From: Limibacterium fermenti
Lineage (GTDB): Bacteria > Bacteroidota > Bacteroidia > Bacteroidales > Dysgonomonadaceae
Assembly (NCBI RefSeq): GCF_041902845.1
Contig: NZ_CP159486.1
Coordinates: 496,001-560,000, forward strand
Reading direction: 5' to 3'
Length of the DNA stretch: 64,000 nucleotides
Position numbers and translations under genes: made by a program. The notes below the pieces were generated by a model that was not told the origin of the DNA, made no database searches, and saw only the letters and a list, made by a program, of their open reading frames with translations. The number at the start of each line of letters is the position of its first letter. The first letter of the stretch is position 1. This document shows, piece after piece, positions 63,419 through 64,000 of the stretch.

Positions 63419-64000
63419 ATGACAGAAGAATCTGCATCTACTGCCCATGACGACAGTAAAGACAAAAAGACACGTGGAATGTCTATGGAACAACGCATCG
63501 AAAAAATGCACACTGCATTTACCAATGGCAAACTACCGACGATTTTACCACATCTGGAACCGGTAGGGTACACCGCTGAGAAACTCGACGGGAATCTGGC
63601 AAAAGTGGAAACACTCCTGCAACTCAATCAGCAACAACAAAAGGAACAGAGCGAACAGTATGCCGGAACGGATAGCTTTAACAAGAAACGCGGAGAAATT
63701 CACGATCAATATATGAAGCATCGCGGCTTGTTGAAGATTTATTTTGAAGATAATCTGCAGGTATTTGTCCAATTAGGACTGAACGCGCGGGTGAAGAAAG
63801 CGTATGGAGACTGGTTGAACATCGTGCTGAGTTTTTATACACAGCTAAAAAATACGCCAGCGTTGCTCGAAGAAATTCCCAATGCCGGTGTCCCGGCTAC
63901 GGAAGTGGATGCTGCGTTGGCCGCTGTGGCCGCATTGCGAGCCTTGAAAGAAGGGCAGAAAAAAGAGGTCTCCGAGGCACAGGCAGCTACCGAAGCCCGG
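63419..64000 (+). CDS. Hypothetical protein, cut by the right window edge
   Basis: Open from ATG 63419 to the end of the window, 194 codons. I do not recognise the family. The N-terminal 30 residues are hydrophilic (MTEESASTAHDDSKDKKTRG). A helical, glutamine-rich segment follows (LLQLNQQQQKEQSEQYAG), then a mixed region with IHDQYMKHRGLLKIYFEDN and VFVQLGLNARVKKAYGDWLNIVLSF, and an alanine-rich tail (DAALAAVAALRALKEGQ). No signal peptide or membrane segment is seen, so it is probably cytoplasmic and largely alpha-helical. An earlier ATG at 63408 runs into a stop after four codons, so 63419 is the start. It has its own promoter and the 21-bp repeat array upstream. Confidence 0.75.
   Translation, partial: MTEESASTAHDDSKDKKTRGMSMEQRIEKMHTAFTNGKLPTILPHLEPVGYTAEKLDGNLAKVETLLQLNQQQQKEQSEQYAGTDSFNKKRGEIHDQYMKHRGLLKIYFEDNLQVFVQLGLNARVKKAYGDWLNIVLSFYTQLKNTPALLEEIPNAGVPATEVDAALAAVAALRALKEGQKKEVSEAQAATEAR

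Overview
The window comes from a Bacteroidota genome, most likely order Bacteroidales. The evidence is paired SusC/SusD proteins with an ECF sigma/FecR pair, fimbrillin-family and BACON lipoproteins, a ClpC-type chaperone, an Oar-like TonB receptor, and promoter sequences of the Bacteroidetes form TTG-N19..21-TAnnTTTG with few Shine-Dalgarno sites. I cannot name the genus from sequence alone; a Tannerellaceae-like host is plausible but unproven. No tRNA, rRNA, CRISPR array or replication origin was seen.

Layout. 1-8645 is housekeeping: a FrnE-like thiol oxidoreductase (cut by the left edge), an MFS exporter, clpC, dps, an AI-2E family membrane protein, a DUF2007 protein, a short-chain dehydrogenase, a NimA-like flavoprotein and a DUF192 protein. 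8826-26948 is a cobalamin (B12) locus read leftward: two cobalamin riboswitches, btuB, a DUF4430 (transcobalamin-like) protein, cobU, cobT, cobS, cobC, then a giant acyl-CoA dehydratase activase gene broken by an IS1634-type element, then cobQ, cobD and cbiB. The second riboswitch precedes an unusual secreted two-domain phosphoesterase. 27104-27564 is a decayed toxin-antitoxin pair. 27655-49358 is a large polysaccharide-utilisation locus (PUL) read leftward: ECF sigma, FecR, SusC, SusD, a beta-helix lipoprotein, a DUF5000-like lipoprotein, an unassigned TIM-barrel-like protein, two fimbrillin-like lipoproteins, a GH36 alpha-galactosidase, two pseudogenes, a second IS1634-type element and a GH27 alpha-galactosidase. 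49623-50462 holds further toxin-antitoxin remnants. 50585-55307 is a second B12 gene set (btuD, btuC, cobA/btuR, btuF, and a PP-loop ATPase) interrupted by another toxin-antitoxin remnant. 55664-57599 is groES-groEL. 57997-62857 is an Oar-like TonB receptor with a BACON/OB lipoprotein. The right end opens an unknown protein preceded by 21-bp repeats.

How it works together. The B12 genes describe import (BtuB, BtuFCD), adenosylation (CobA), cobyric acid amidation, aminopropanol attachment and nucleotide-loop assembly (CobQ, CobD, CbiB, CobU, CobS, CobT, CobC). No corrin-ring synthesis gene is present here, which suggests salvage. The PUL suggests capture and cleavage of alpha-galactosides.

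Most notable: (1) a B12-riboswitch-controlled secreted protein joining an endonuclease/exonuclease/phosphatase domain to a purple-acid-phosphatase-like domain; (2) a 359-bp regulatory leader duplicated without indels in front of btuB and of that gene; (3) two IS1634-type elements with target duplications of 245 and 94 bp, the first splitting the activase gene in a way that recombination could restore; (4) a G12 tract in front of a fimbrillin-like gene; (5) a 525-bp discoidin-like module shared by two different lipoprotein genes; (6) degenerate heptamer arrays abutting or overlapping the stop codons of five B12 genes; (7) three toxin genes broken while their antitoxins remain open.
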